The translations under genes and the position numbers were made by a program. A stretch of 64,000 nt of DNA from an uncultured Pelagibacteraceae bacterium. Lineage in GTDB: Bacteria; Pseudomonadota; Alphaproteobacteria; Pelagibacterales; Pelagibacteraceae. The notes under the pieces are model-generated. The model saw only the letters and a list, made by a program, of their open reading frames with translations. It had not been told where the DNA came from and searched no databases. The stretch spans positions 1-64,000 of the forward strand of contig CABYNS010000001.1 of NCBI GenBank assembly GCA_902520335.1. The letters are read 5' to 3'. Positions within the stretch are counted from its first letter, which is position 1; each line of letters opens with the position of its first letter. Shown here in pieces: positions 1-8,593 of this stretch.

Positions 1-204
1 TTTAAATAGGTAAAAGTTTTTTTTAAAATAATTGATAGAAAAAGGTAATAGAATAAGAAAACATAAAGTCCATCTCCAAAAAGCTAGAGAGATTGGAGGT
101 ATAAGTTCTGTCCCACCTCTTGCAATCACTAAGTTACTTGCCATAAAAATTGGTTGAATAAATAAAAGAATGTATGGAACTAAAGTTTGATTACTATTTT
201 TCAA
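1..204 (-). CDS. DMT/EamA-family permease, N-terminal part (cut by window edge)
   Basis: Reading the minus strand from position 204 gives 68 codons that run off the window start. The peptide has a first hydrophobic helix (around residues 9-24) followed by ARGG and a PPISLAFWRW segment, which is the typical start of EamA drug/metabolite transporters at the inner membrane. The first possible ATG is internal, inside helix 1 (codon at 144), so the start is probably the TTG at 202-204; an in-frame stop at 220-222 prevents a longer form. It lies 15 bp beyond the small membrane protein at 220-396 and is probably the last or next gene of the same minus-strand operon. The substrate cannot be told from this fragment. 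Confidence 0.75.
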   Translation of the reverse strand, partial: MKNSNQTLVPYILLFIQPIFMASNLVIARGGTELIPPISLAFWRWTLCFLILLPFSINYFKKNFYLFK

Positions 205-219
205 AAAAATTAAGATGGA

Positions 220-396
220 TTAATCTTTGTCAAAAAAAGCTTCGTAAATCATCATTATAATAGCAGCACCCATTAACAAATAAACCGGTATTACATCTAA
301 AAAACCAATCATCATTGATCTAGTAAGAGTAGTCGCTAGACCAATTAAAAAGAAAACAGCAAATGACAAACCTATTATTGTTGTTATTTTATTCAT
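220..396 (-). CDS. small two-helix membrane protein, unknown function
   Basis: A 58-residue product beginning MNKITTIIG at the ATG 394-396, only 4 bp beyond the amidase stop. An in-frame extension to 438 would lie inside the amidase gene and adds a non-hydrophobic leader, so the internal ATG is preferred. Two hydrophobic segments (about residues 4-21 and 27-49) leave a short acidic tail ending FFDKD. I do not recognise a family. Its position between the amidase and a DMT permease suggests that it is co-transcribed with the TRAP/hydroxy-acid operon, but nothing in the sequence gives a role. Confidence 0.6.
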   Translation of the reverse strand: MNKITTIIGLSFAVFFLIGLATTLTRSMMIGFLDVIPVYLLMGAAIIMMIYEAFFDKD

Positions 397-400
397 ACAA

Positions 401-1729
401 TTAATCCTGACACTCCTTTTCAAGCCAATTGGCAACACCTAAAAATCTATGATCATCATATTTGTTGCCAATTAATTGAACTCCTAATGGTAGATTATTT
501 TCACCCTCAAGTAAAGGCAGTGATATGCAAGGGGTACCTAAATAAGACCAGACTTTGTTAAATTCTGCTGTTCCAGTACTCTTTAATCCTTTAGGTGCAA
601 CACCAGGACTAGAAGGGGATAAAACTCCATGATAATCTTCAAACACTTCTTCATATGACTCGTAACTTCTTTTCATAAAATCAATTGCTTCAGCATATTC
701 TTTTGCGGTGTATTTATTTCCATTTGAAATAGCATCCTGCATATACTTAGAAAGCTTCTTTTTAAATTTTTTAAAATAAACAGAAAAATTATTAGCCAAG
801 TCTGTTTCGTGAATAATCTGGTGATATTTGTGAATATCCTTAAAGTAGGAGGGAGTATCAAATATCTCAATATTTTTTTTAAAAGATTTGATAAAATATT
901 CAAAAGACTCTCGTGATTTTTTATCAATTATTTTCCAATGATCAGTTTTATAAAAAATAAATTTAGGTTCAAAAATTGGACCTTTCTTCGTTTCAGTTAA
1001 AATATTTTCTGTAGAATAATGAATGGTAGCTGCATCATATTTATCTTTCTTTATTAACACCTTTGCTAACATAGCTACATCTTCAACTTTACGTCCAAAC
1101 ATACCAATTTGATCTAAGCTGTATGAAGTTCTTAAAACTCCATTTCTTGAAATAAGCCCGTAACTTGGTTTATAACCAACAACACCACAATAAGATGCTG
1201 GTCTAATTACTGATCCTCCTGTTTGAGAGCCAATAGAAGCTGGGGCCATAAAGGAAGCAACCGAAGCTGCAGATCCGCTAGATGAGCCACCTGGTGTTCT
1301 ACTTTTATCGTGAGGATTAGTTGTGGATGGAGGCCCTAAATAAGCAAGTTCTGAGGTTGCCGTTTTGCCCATAACAATTGCTCCTGATGCATGAAGCAAA
1401 TCTATTATTTCAGCATTTTGAGAATATGATTTTCCTTTCCTAATTACAGTTCCACATTCTGTGGGCATATCAACAGTACCGATAATATCTTTCACTGCAA
1501 TCGGCACACCATGCAACAGTCCAACCGGTTTTCCTGATCTTCTATGATCATCAGCCTCAGTTGCTTTTTCTAATAAAACTTTTTTATCAAAATGAGCCCA
1601 GGCTTTTACATCTTTTTCAAACTTATTAATTCTCTCAATATATTTTTCACAAACTTCAACTGATGTAAATTCAGCGTCTTTAATTTTTTTTGCTAATTCC
1701 TCTAGACTTAAAGTAAATATATCTGTCAT
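401..1729 (-). CDS. amidase signature family hydrolase
   Basis: A 442-residue amidase signature enzyme (the family that includes GatA, malonamidase and FAAH). The Ser-cisSer-Lys triad is visible: Lys80 in VPIAVKD, Ser149 in PGGSSSGSAA and Ser173 in QTGGSVIRPA. The 24-residue spacing of the two serines matches my recollection of the family. It is slightly shorter than GatA, and it sits 6 bp after dctM rather than next to gatB/gatC, so a catabolic amide hydrolase is more likely than the aminoacyl-tRNA amidotransferase subunit. Being co-transcribed with a TRAP transporter, it may cleave an imported amide or release a hydroxy acid; the substrate is not deducible from sequence alone. Start ATG at 1727-1729. 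Confidence 0.88.
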   Translation of the reverse strand: MTDIFTLSLEELAKKIKDAEFTSVEVCEKYIERINKFEKDVKAWAHFDKKVLLEKATEADDHRRSGKPVGLLHGVPIAVKDIIGTVDMPTECGTVIRKGKSYSQNAEIIDLLHASGAIVMGKTATSELAYLGPPSTTNPHDKSRTPGGSSSGSAASVASFMAPASIGSQTGGSVIRPASYCGVVGYKPSYGLISRNGVLRTSYSLDQIGMFGRKVEDVAMLAKVLIKKDKYDAATIHYSTENILTETKKGPIFEPKFIFYKTDHWKIIDKKSRESFEYFIKSFKKNIEIFDTPSYFKDIHKYHQIIHETDLANNFSVYFKKFKKKLSKYMQDAISNGNKYTAKEYAEAIDFMKRSYESYEEVFEDYHGVLSPSSPGVAPKGLKSTGTAEFNKVWSYLGTPCISLPLLEGENNLPLGVQLIGNKYDDHRFLGVANWLEKECQD

Positions 1730-1735
1730 TCAAAA

Positions 1736-3097
1736 TTAATTTGCAAATAATGTCTCTGGTAACCAAAGTGCTATTCCTGGGAACCAGTACATTAAAACCA
1801 TCGCTAATATCACAATAGCTAAAAATGGCATTATGCCTCTAAATATATCCATCAATTCAACATTTCTAGACTGAACACCTTTCAAATAATAAGCAGACAT
1901 TGCCATTGGAGGTGTTAAAAATGATGTTTGTAAATTTAAAGCAATCAACATTGCAAAGAAATATGGATTTACTCCAAAAAATTCTACTAATGGTAAGAAA
2001 ATTGGTACAAAAATAATTAATATTTCAGTCCACTCTAACGGCCATCCCAATAAAAAAATAATTATTTGAGTAATAACTAAAAACTGCCAAGGTTGGAGAT
2101 TTAAAGATTTAAAGAAATGTTCAAACACTTCATGACCACCTAAATATGAAAATACTGAAGCGAAAGTCCAAGAACCAATGAACAACCACATTATCATTGC
2201 AGTTGTTTTAGCTGTTAAAAACACTGACTCTTTAAAATTCTTCCATTTCAATGTTTTATAAAAATAAGATAGCACTAATGCTCCAAATGCTCCTACGGCT
2301 GCAGCTTCTGCTGGAGTAGCAATACCCGCAAGTATCGTACCTAGAACTAAAATAATTAATGAAAACAAAGGTAAAAATGAAACTAAAACTTCTTTCATAA
2401 TTACTGCAGTAGGAGGTATCTCCTCAGCTGCTGGTTTTGGAGCTATTGATGGATTTAACCAAGCTCTGAAAACTGCATAACCAATGTAAAGTCCTGCCAA
2501 CATTAATCCTGGAAATATAGCTGCCGCAAATAATCTTAATGGAGACAATTGTGCAATTACTGAATAAACGATTAACATAATGCTAGGTGGTATTAAAATC
2601 CCTAAACATCCACCTGCACAAATAATTCCAGATGCAAATTTTTTATCATATCCTGCTTTAACCATTGCTGGCCAAGCTAAAAGTCCCATTAAAGTTACTA
2701 CCGCACCAATAATACCAGTTGCTGTCGAAAATAATGTGCAAGTTATTAAGGCTGCAACTGCCATAGATGCAGGAAGCTTGTGTGAAGCTAATCGTATTGC
2801 AAGAAATAATTTTGCTACTATTCCTGCCCTCTCAACTAAATATCCCATAAACAAAAAGAGTGGGACGGCGGTCAAAACATTATTGTCCATAACCGTATAA
2901 GTATTCTGAACAAAAAGTTGAAAGATCCTATTATCAAATAGGTGTTCCATTTTTGTAGGATCAAAATAAGCGTAGTATCCAAAACCTAAACCCATTGCCA
3001 TTAATGTGAATGCTATTGGGAAACCTAACAAGACTGCAAATAAAAATATTCCCATCATTAAAATTGCAACTTCGGGATTTGTTAAACTAAATAACAT
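1736..3097 (-). CDS. dctM: TRAP transporter large permease subunit (DctM)
   Basis: A 453-residue, very hydrophobic protein with about a dozen membrane segments and the DctM-type features FLFMGYLVERAG near residue 80 and LGILIPPSIMLIVYS near residue 170. This is the large membrane subunit of a tripartite ATP-independent periplasmic transporter, which uses the ion gradient to import an organic acid delivered by DctP. It overlaps the start region of dctQ by 11 bp (3087-3097), so translation is coupled. It resembles the group annotated as mannitol/chloroaromatic TRAP transporters, a label that says little about substrate; the flanking hydroxy-acid enzymes are a better guide. Confidence 0.93.
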   Translation of the reverse strand: MLFSLTNPEVAILMMGIFLFAVLLGFPIAFTLMAMGLGFGYYAYFDPTKMEHLFDNRIFQLFVQNTYTVMDNNVLTAVPLFLFMGYLVERAGIVAKLFLAIRLASHKLPASMAVAALITCTLFSTATGIIGAVVTLMGLLAWPAMVKAGYDKKFASGIICAGGCLGILIPPSIMLIVYSVIAQLSPLRLFAAAIFPGLMLAGLYIGYAVFRAWLNPSIAPKPAAEEIPPTAVIMKEVLVSFLPLFSLIILVLGTILAGIATPAEAAAVGAFGALVLSYFYKTLKWKNFKESVFLTAKTTAMIMWLFIGSWTFASVFSYLGGHEVFEHFFKSLNLQPWQFLVITQIIIFLLGWPLEWTEILIIFVPIFLPLVEFFGVNPYFFAMLIALNLQTSFLTPPMAMSAYYLKGVQSRNVELMDIFRGIMPFLAIVILAMVLMYWFPGIALWLPETLFAN

Positions 3098-3677
3098 CGT
3101 CAGTATTACCTTTCTGTGCAGTTCTCATTAATAATTTTTCTGTTTCTTCGGCATCAGCAGAATCTCTCACTGGCCAATTGCCAGTTTGAATACAAATAAT
3201 ACATCTTAAAACTTCACTAACACCTTGAATAGTCAAGAGCGCCCCTGACAACGGTATTAAAGATTTTGCCATATAAATTTGAATTTGAGCTGGACTGTTC
3301 CAACTTGTCTCTTTTATTTTCCAGGCCAACGCTGCATACTCATAACCATAAAAAGCTAAAGCAATAACGCCAGGAAAAAAGAAAATAAAGTATAAAACTA
3401 AATCAATATAGGCTTGTGTTTTTTGGGAGAATAATCTGTAAATTACATCTCCTCTAACATGTGCTTCAGTCGAAAGTGTGTAAGCACCAGCCATCATGAA
3501 TATAGCACCATACATCTGAAGACTAAAATCAAAATTCCATAAAGTAGGAGCATTAAGTGCATACGCCATAAAAACTTCATAGCATGTTCCGCCCATCAAA
3601 ATCACTATGCACCATGAAAAGGCTTTACCCATCGAGATACTTAATCTGTCTGCAAATTTTATAAATGATCTCATCAT
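3087..3677 (-). CDS. dctQ: TRAP transporter small permease subunit (DctQ)
   Basis: A 196-residue protein with four hydrophobic segments (about residues 17-38, 50-66, 90-115, 133-152), as usual for the small TRAP membrane subunit. It carries the typical STEAHVRGDVIYRLFS loop, which matches the E/AHVRVD region of DctQ proteins. The gene sits between dctP and dctM and overlaps dctM. The 84 bp gap to dctP contains a strong hairpin (3718-3738) that probably lowers expression of the membrane subunits relative to the binding protein. The charged C-terminal tail of about 30 residues is likely cytoplasmic. Confidence 0.9.
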   Translation of the reverse strand: MMRSFIKFADRLSISMGKAFSWCIVILMGGTCYEVFMAYALNAPTLWNFDFSLQMYGAIFMMAGAYTLSTEAHVRGDVIYRLFSQKTQAYIDLVLYFIFFFPGVIALAFYGYEYAALAWKIKETSWNSPAQIQIYMAKSLIPLSGALLTIQGVSEVLRCIICIQTGNWPVRDSADAEETEKLLMRTAQKGNTDDVI

Positions 3678-3717
3678 AAATAAAGACTTTTATTGAATTG
3701 TCTTGAATTAATCAAAT

Positions 3718-3738
3718 AAAAAGGGGGCCGAAGCCCCC
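3718..3738 (-). terminator. intra-operon terminator/attenuator between dctP and dctQ
   Basis: On the minus strand the RNA reads GGGGGC-UUCG-GCCCCC followed by UUUUUAUUUG. This is a perfect 6 bp G/C stem capped by a UUCG tetraloop and then a U-run, a textbook intrinsic terminator. It lies 24 bp after the dctP stop and 41 bp before the dctQ start. Because dctQM must still be transcribed, it probably acts as a partial terminator or an mRNA 3' stabiliser that keeps binding protein in excess. Confidence 0.85.
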
Positions 3739-3761
3739 TCCTTAAAATTTATAAAAGTTAA

Positions 3762-4919
3762 TTATATCTTAACTTTTCCAATTGGACCAAACTCATTTTC
3801 ATATGCAAGTTTGTAATTAGGCTGATTCATCAGCAAGTACTTCATTACTCTCTTCGCATAAGCTTTTTGAGAATCAACAACTTTCTTAAAGAAAGGATCT
3901 TTCTTATTAAAGTCACCAATTACTTTGTCCCAACCTTTTAATTGTTGAGCCAAAATCTCATCTGAAGTTTGGTAAACATTTACTTTATGCTCATTCATCA
4001 ACTTAGCTAAGTCAGCTGAGTATCTTACTAAAGCTTTAAAGTAGTTATCACTGTTTGCAGCGTAAGCAGCATTTTTCAATATTGCTTGGTGTGCAGGTGA
4101 TAAACTATTATATGTTTTTTTGTTAACTGGTATCTCAAACATCTCTTGAGATTGGTGGAAGCTTCCTAAGTGATAGTGCTTAGAAACGTCTTGCATACCA
4201 AATTGAGAGTCTGAAGTTGGGTTGTTAAACTCAGCAGCTTCAATCAAACCAGTTTTCATAGCTGGCTGAATTTCACCACCTGGTAATTGTCTAACTACCA
4301 TTCCCATTGCAGTCAAAACGTTAGTCGCTAGACCAACTGTTCTGTACTTCATACCTTTAACATCAGATACTTTAGTTACGTTCTTTTTGAACCAACCAAA
4401 AGGCTGTGCTGGCATAGGCATATGGAAAAAACCAATGTAATCGAAACCTACTTTTGCAAGTGTTTCATCATACAGTTTTCTTCCTCCACCATACTCCATC
4501 CATCCCATAACTTCTTGAGATGACATACCGTATGAAGGACCAGTTCCAAATAATGATGCAGCTGGATTTTTACCATACCAATATGCAGTCACCCAGTGAC
4601 CCATATCTACTACACCAGAACTTACTGCTTGTCCGATTTCTGAAGTCTTTACGACTGCTCCAACTGGTTGAAGATCAATCTTAAGTGTACCTCCAGACAT
4701 CTCATCTACCATTTTGCAGTAGTCACCGGCCATTTCAAAAAAGATGTTTGCTCCACTTGGCCATGCAGCTTGCATCTTTAAAGTTTTATGACCGCCAGCA
4801 GTTGCTATGTTTGGCATTGCAACGGCAGCTGCAGCTACAGCACCAGCTTTAGCAGCAGTTTTAAAGAACTTACGTCTTGAAGATGTCTTCACCTTCAATA
4901 ATTTATTTTCTTTTGTCAT
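3762..4919 (-). CDS. dctP: TRAP transporter substrate-binding protein, TakP/DctP7-like
   Basis: A 385-residue periplasmic solute receptor. The N-terminus has a twin-arginine motif (SSRRKFFK, residues 13-20), an Ala-rich hydrophobic stretch and a likely cleavage near IATAGG (about 38-43), so Tat export is expected. The mature part has the TRAP features MKYRTVGLATNV and EAAEFNNPTSD. It looks closest to receptors for 2-oxo acids or lactate (TakP and TTHA0766 groups, from memory), which fits the lactate-type dehydrogenases just upstream in the operon. A good Shine-Dalgarno (AGGAG, 4925-4929 on the complementary strand) precedes ATG 4917-4919. A strong hairpin follows the gene. Confidence 0.9.
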   Translation of the reverse strand: MTKENKLLKVKTSSRRKFFKTAAKAGAVAAAAVAMPNIATAGGHKTLKMQAAWPSGANIFFEMAGDYCKMVDEMSGGTLKIDLQPVGAVVKTSEIGQAVSSGVVDMGHWVTAYWYGKNPAASLFGTGPSYGMSSQEVMGWMEYGGGRKLYDETLAKVGFDYIGFFHMPMPAQPFGWFKKNVTKVSDVKGMKYRTVGLATNVLTAMGMVVRQLPGGEIQPAMKTGLIEAAEFNNPTSDSQFGMQDVSKHYHLGSFHQSQEMFEIPVNKKTYNSLSPAHQAILKNAAYAANSDNYFKALVRYSADLAKLMNEHKVNVYQTSDEILAQQLKGWDKVIGDFNKKDPFFKKVVDSQKAYAKRVMKYLLMNQPNYKLAYENEFGPIGKVKI

Positions 4920-4957
4920 TATTACTCCTATTAAAGTTAATTAACTGAGACAATTTA

Positions 4958-4986
4958 AGCATAGAATCAATTTAGAGTCTTTCCAA
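4958..4986 (-). promoter_or_regulatory. candidate promoter for dctP
   Basis: On the minus strand TTGGAA (4981-4986) and TATGCT (4958-4963) are separated by 17 bp, each matching 4 of 6 positions of the sigma-70 consensus. They stand about 40 bp before the dctP start in a 118 bp gap. This would give the transporter its own transcript. It is inferred from pattern only. Confidence 0.35.
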
Positions 4987-5037
4987 AAAATAGGGTAGAT
5001 GTCGCAGAATTTAAATTAATTTCAATCTGTGGTAGAA

Positions 5038-5991
5038 TTAATTTACTTTATTAGTGCAATTTCCTGTCTTAAAGAACTCGTCAATATTATCTATCGCAAG
5101 GTTTGCCATCGCAATTCTGGTGTCTTTAGTTGCACTACCTAAGTGGGGTAAAATAAAGGCTGACTTGATCTTTAAGTATCCTGGATTTAAATTTGGCTCA
5201 TTCTTGTAAACATCGAGTCCTACAGCATAAATTTTTCTTCTATTAAGTGCATCTATTAATGCATCATCATCAACTATATCACCTCTTGCAACATTAGTGA
5301 TTACTGCTCCTTTAGGGAAATACTCAACTGTCTCTTTGTTTATCATATTTTCAGTCTCTTTTGTTGCTGGACAGCAAATAGATAAAACATCTGACACTGA
5401 AAAAAGACTTTTTAAATTATCGTGATAAATGGCACCTTGTTCTTTTTCCTCATTTAGTTTTGAACGGTTATGATAGTGAATAATCATTCCTAATGATTTA
5501 GCAATCCTAGTAATTTTTTGTCCAATTCTACCCATTCCCAAAACTCCAAGCCTTGATCCTGTTAATTGTTTACCAATCAGATAATCTGCAGACCATTTCC
5601 ATCCACCCTCTCTGGCAGACTCAATTCCTTCTGCGGCTCTTCTACAAGCTCCTAATATTAAAAGAATACCAATCTCGGCTGTTGCATCTGACAAAACTTC
5701 AGGTGTATTAGTAACTGCAATTCCTCTTTTTTTTGCTGCTTCCAAATCTATATTTCCAAAACCAACTGCAAAATTTGAAATAATTTTTATTGTATCTGGT
5801 AACTTATCAATAGTCTCTTTATCCATCTTATCAGTTAAAGAGGATAGTATACCGTCACAACCTTGGCTCATCTCTATAACTTTTGATTGTGAATACAATT
5901 CATCATTAGAATTGAATATTGGTTCAAATGTTTTAGAAGCTTTATCCTCACTTTCTTTGATTAATTTTCTTGTAATCAAGATTTTTTTCAT
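5038..5991 (-). CDS. D-isomer-specific 2-hydroxyacid dehydrogenase (glyoxylate/hydroxypyruvate reductase-like)
   Basis: A 317-residue NAD(P)-dependent dehydrogenase. The Rossmann motif GVLGMGRIGQ is at residues 149-158. The catalytic set is visible as Arg236 (NVARGD), Glu265 (NEP) and His283 (PHLGS). The N-terminal substrate domain carries SNFAVGFGNID (72-82). Such enzymes interconvert 2-oxo acids and D-2-hydroxy acids in the cytoplasm, for example glyoxylate/glycolate or hydroxypyruvate/glycerate. The gene is followed by the TRAP transporter and preceded by a GlcD-like dehydrogenase 12 bp away, which supports a hydroxy-acid pathway. The exact substrate is uncertain. Confidence 0.88.
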   Translation of the reverse strand: MKKILITRKLIKESEDKASKTFEPIFNSNDELYSQSKVIEMSQGCDGILSSLTDKMDKETIDKLPDTIKIISNFAVGFGNIDLEAAKKRGIAVTNTPEVLSDATAEIGILLILGACRRAAEGIESAREGGWKWSADYLIGKQLTGSRLGVLGMGRIGQKITRIAKSLGMIIHYHNRSKLNEEKEQGAIYHDNLKSLFSVSDVLSICCPATKETENMINKETVEYFPKGAVITNVARGDIVDDDALIDALNRRKIYAVGLDVYKNEPNLNPGYLKIKSAFILPHLGSATKDTRIAMANLAIDNIDEFFKTGNCTNKVN

Positions 5992-6003
5992 AAAATATTT
6001 TTG

Positions 6004-7377
6004 TTAATTGAGATCAAATATCTTGCCTGGATTCATTATATTGTTTTGATCAATACTCCTTTTGATCAATTTCATAACAGGAATGTTGTCTCCATGCTCC
6101 TTTAAAAGATATTCTTTTTTATGAAGGCCTACACCGTGTTCTCCTGTAATCGTCCCTTTAAGTTCTAAGGCCTTTTTTATTAATAAATCATTAAATTCTC
6201 TTATTTTTTTATACATTTCTTTTTTTTCAGGATCAAAAGGTAATAATACATGAAAGTTTCCATCCCCTAGGTGGCCTACCATCGGAGCTCTAAGTCCAAA
6301 CTTTTTTGCTTGTTCTTCTGCATAATTTACACATTCAGTTATATTTGAAATAGGTAAACACACATCTGTTGAATAAACTCTTCCATTATTTATTAAGGCT
6401 TTTACAGAATAGTAAACGTCCCATCTTGCTTGCCAAAGTTTATTTCTCTCCTCTAAATCTTTTGCCCATTTAAAAGAACTTCCATTATTATCTTTAGATA
6501 TTTCCTCAACTATTTTGATATTTTCATTATTAGATAATTCGGATCCATGAAATTCAAAAAATAATGTGGGCGTTTCTTCAATATCTTTTAATTTTGAATA
6601 ATTTATACTTATTCCCATTTGATCTTTATTTAACATTTCAATTCTTGCAATTGGCACACCGTACTGAATAACTTGTTGTGCAGTTTGTACTGCTTTTTCT
6701 AAACTTGGGAAGTGACAAACAGCTGACATTATACTCTCTGGTATAGGAGAAAGCCTCAATTGAACTTCCGTTATAATGCCTAAAGTTCCCTCAGAACCAA
6801 TAAATAAATTAGTTAGATTATAACCTGCTGAAGTTTTTTTTGTTCTACCTCCTGTATTTATAATATCACCATTAGGCAAAACAACAGTTAGACCAGTAAT
6901 TACAGTTTTCATTGTACCGTATTTTACAGCCATTGTTCCTGAAGCTGAGGTGGAGGCCATACCTCCAATTGCTGCATTTGCACCTGGATCGATTGGAAAA
7001 AAGACACCATCTTCTCTTAAATATTCATTTAATTGCTCTTTTGTAACGCAGGCTTGAACCCTACAATCAAAGTCCTCAGCATTGACACTTAAAACTTTAT
7101 TCATCTTTTCAAGGCTAATCGTTATTCCTTTCTCATTTCCAACTACATTACCCTCCAAAGACGTTCCTGTACCAAAAGGCACCACGGGAATTTTGTGTTT
7201 ATTGCATAGTCTTAGTATCTGAGAAACCTCCTCATTAGTTTCTGGGAATACCACAGCTTTTGATAAAATTGGATCATATGTATCTTCACCTCTTGCATAA
7301 TTTGTTCTCGTCGACACAGAGGTAGAAAATCTTCCATTAAAAATTTTCTTAAGTTCAGCTTGTACTTGATCATTCAT
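6004..7377 (-). CDS. FAD-binding 2-hydroxyacid dehydrogenase (GlcD/D-lactate dehydrogenase family)
   Basis: A 457-residue flavoprotein of the FAD-linked oxidase family. The FAD site is seen as VVPFGTGTSLEGNVV (about 65-79) and PGANAAIGGMASTSASGTMA (about 132-151). The C-terminal half carries HLGDGNFH and GTITGEHGVGLHKKEYL, typical of GlcD and the D-lactate dehydrogenase Dld/LDHD. It would oxidise a D-2-hydroxy acid such as D-lactate or glycolate and pass electrons to the quinone pool. No glcE or glcF subunit is adjacent, so a stand-alone D-lactate-type dehydrogenase is more likely than glycolate oxidase. It complements the two L-specific FMN enzymes upstream. Confidence 0.87.
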   Translation of the reverse strand: MNDQVQAELKKIFNGRFSTSVSTRTNYARGEDTYDPILSKAVVFPETNEEVSQILRLCNKHKIPVVPFGTGTSLEGNVVGNEKGITISLEKMNKVLSVNAEDFDCRVQACVTKEQLNEYLREDGVFFPIDPGANAAIGGMASTSASGTMAVKYGTMKTVITGLTVVLPNGDIINTGGRTKKTSAGYNLTNLFIGSEGTLGIITEVQLRLSPIPESIMSAVCHFPSLEKAVQTAQQVIQYGVPIARIEMLNKDQMGISINYSKLKDIEETPTLFFEFHGSELSNNENIKIVEEISKDNNGSSFKWAKDLEERNKLWQARWDVYYSVKALINNGRVYSTDVCLPISNITECVNYAEEQAKKFGLRAPMVGHLGDGNFHVLLPFDPEKKEMYKKIREFNDLLIKKALELKGTITGEHGVGLHKKEYLLKEHGDNIPVMKLIKRSIDQNNIMNPGKIFDLN

Positions 7378-7416
7378 AAGAAGTGATATTAGTAAATAAT
7401 GCTAAAAAAATATACC

Positions 7417-8583
7417 TTATTTAGATAGCATTTTCTTTATATTTTCCAATGCTTGTGAAATATTATCTCTAGATGCTGCAAAACTAAATCTAACATAATT
7501 TTGGCAAGTTTCACCAAAAGCTGATCCGGGAACTATTGCTACTCCTGCTTCGTGCATAGCTTTTCTTGCAAATTCTGCACCATTCATGCCGGTGCCAATT
7601 ACTTTAGGAAATGCATAAAAAGCTCCTCCAGGTAAACTACATTCTACACCTGGTAAATCATTTAACCCTTTATAAATTAGATCTCTCCTTTGAGTAAATT
7701 TTTCCATCATTGCATCAATTGAATCATCTGGTCCATCCAATGCAGCAATACCTGCAAATTGAGCAGCAGCATTAACACATGAAACACTATTAATTAATAA
7801 TTTATTAACATGTTCAACTAAATGTTCTGGCCAAAAACTCCAACCAAGTCTCCACCCAGTCATTGAGTAAGCTTTGCTCCATCCCTCCAATACAATTAAT
7901 CTTTCCCTTAACTCTGGATAATTAAAAAATGTTGGCATTTCTTTTCCATCAAAAATTTGTCTGCTATAAATTTCATCGCTAAGTATTGTTACATGTGGAT
8001 GCTTCTTCAAACCGTCAGCTAAAACATCTACGTCTTTTTTATCAACAAAGCTTCCAGTTGGATTATTTGGATTTATAAGAATTAACAATCGAGTTTTATC
8101 TGTTATCAAAGATAAAATTTTATCTGGATCGAATTTTAAATCTTTATTTTCTGTTAAGTCATATGGAACAGAAGTTGAACCTGTATAATTTATCATTGAC
8201 TCATAAATTGGAAAAGCAGGTGTTGGATGTATAATCTCTGCTCCTGGTTCACCAAAACATTGTATAGCATAACTCATTGTAGGTTTTCCACCTGGCATAA
8301 TTATTATTCTTTCAAAATCAATATCTACGTTGTAACGTTTTTTTATCCACCTAGTTACTGACTGACGACATTCTGGGATGCCGTTTGACATAACATATCC
8401 ATGATGACCATCATCGAGTGCTTTCTTAGCCGCCTCGACAACATGTTTAGGGGTTTTAAAATCTGGTTGTCCTAATCCTAAATGGATCATTGGTTTTCCC
8501 TGAGCTTCTAATTTTTTAGCCTCTGCAAGAACAGTAAATGCAGACTCAGTGCCTAATCTTTCTAAACTTTTTGCTAATCTCAT
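7417..8583 (-). CDS. class I/II pyridoxal-phosphate aminotransferase (aspartate/alanine type)
   Basis: A 388-residue fold-type I aminotransferase. Key positions are Asn174 in NPNNPTG, Asp203 and Tyr206 in LSDEIYSR, the PLP-binding Lys237 in EGWSKAYSMTGWRLGW, and the C-terminal substrate Arg in YVRFSFA. It transfers amino groups between amino acids and 2-oxo acids. Its location inside a hydroxy-acid oxidation operon suggests that it converts the 2-oxo acid formed by the dehydrogenases (pyruvate or glyoxylate, for example) into an amino acid. Substrate assignment within the subfamily is not safe from sequence reading. Confidence 0.87.
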   Translation of the reverse strand: MRLAKSLERLGTESAFTVLAEAKKLEAQGKPMIHLGLGQPDFKTPKHVVEAAKKALDDGHHGYVMSNGIPECRQSVTRWIKKRYNVDIDFERIIIMPGGKPTMSYAIQCFGEPGAEIIHPTPAFPIYESMINYTGSTSVPYDLTENKDLKFDPDKILSLITDKTRLLILINPNNPTGSFVDKKDVDVLADGLKKHPHVTILSDEIYSRQIFDGKEMPTFFNYPELRERLIVLEGWSKAYSMTGWRLGWSFWPEHLVEHVNKLLINSVSCVNAAAQFAGIAALDGPDDSIDAMMEKFTQRRDLIYKGLNDLPGVECSLPGGAFYAFPKVIGTGMNGAEFARKAMHEAGVAIVPGSAFGETCQNYVRFSFAASRDNISQALENIKKMLSK

Positions 8584-8593
8584 AATTTACCCT

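Noticed and set aside
2580-2900. Open frame on the plus strand opposite dctM
   Set aside because: It is antisense to a well-supported transporter gene and has no family features; it reflects the codon bias of the opposite strand.
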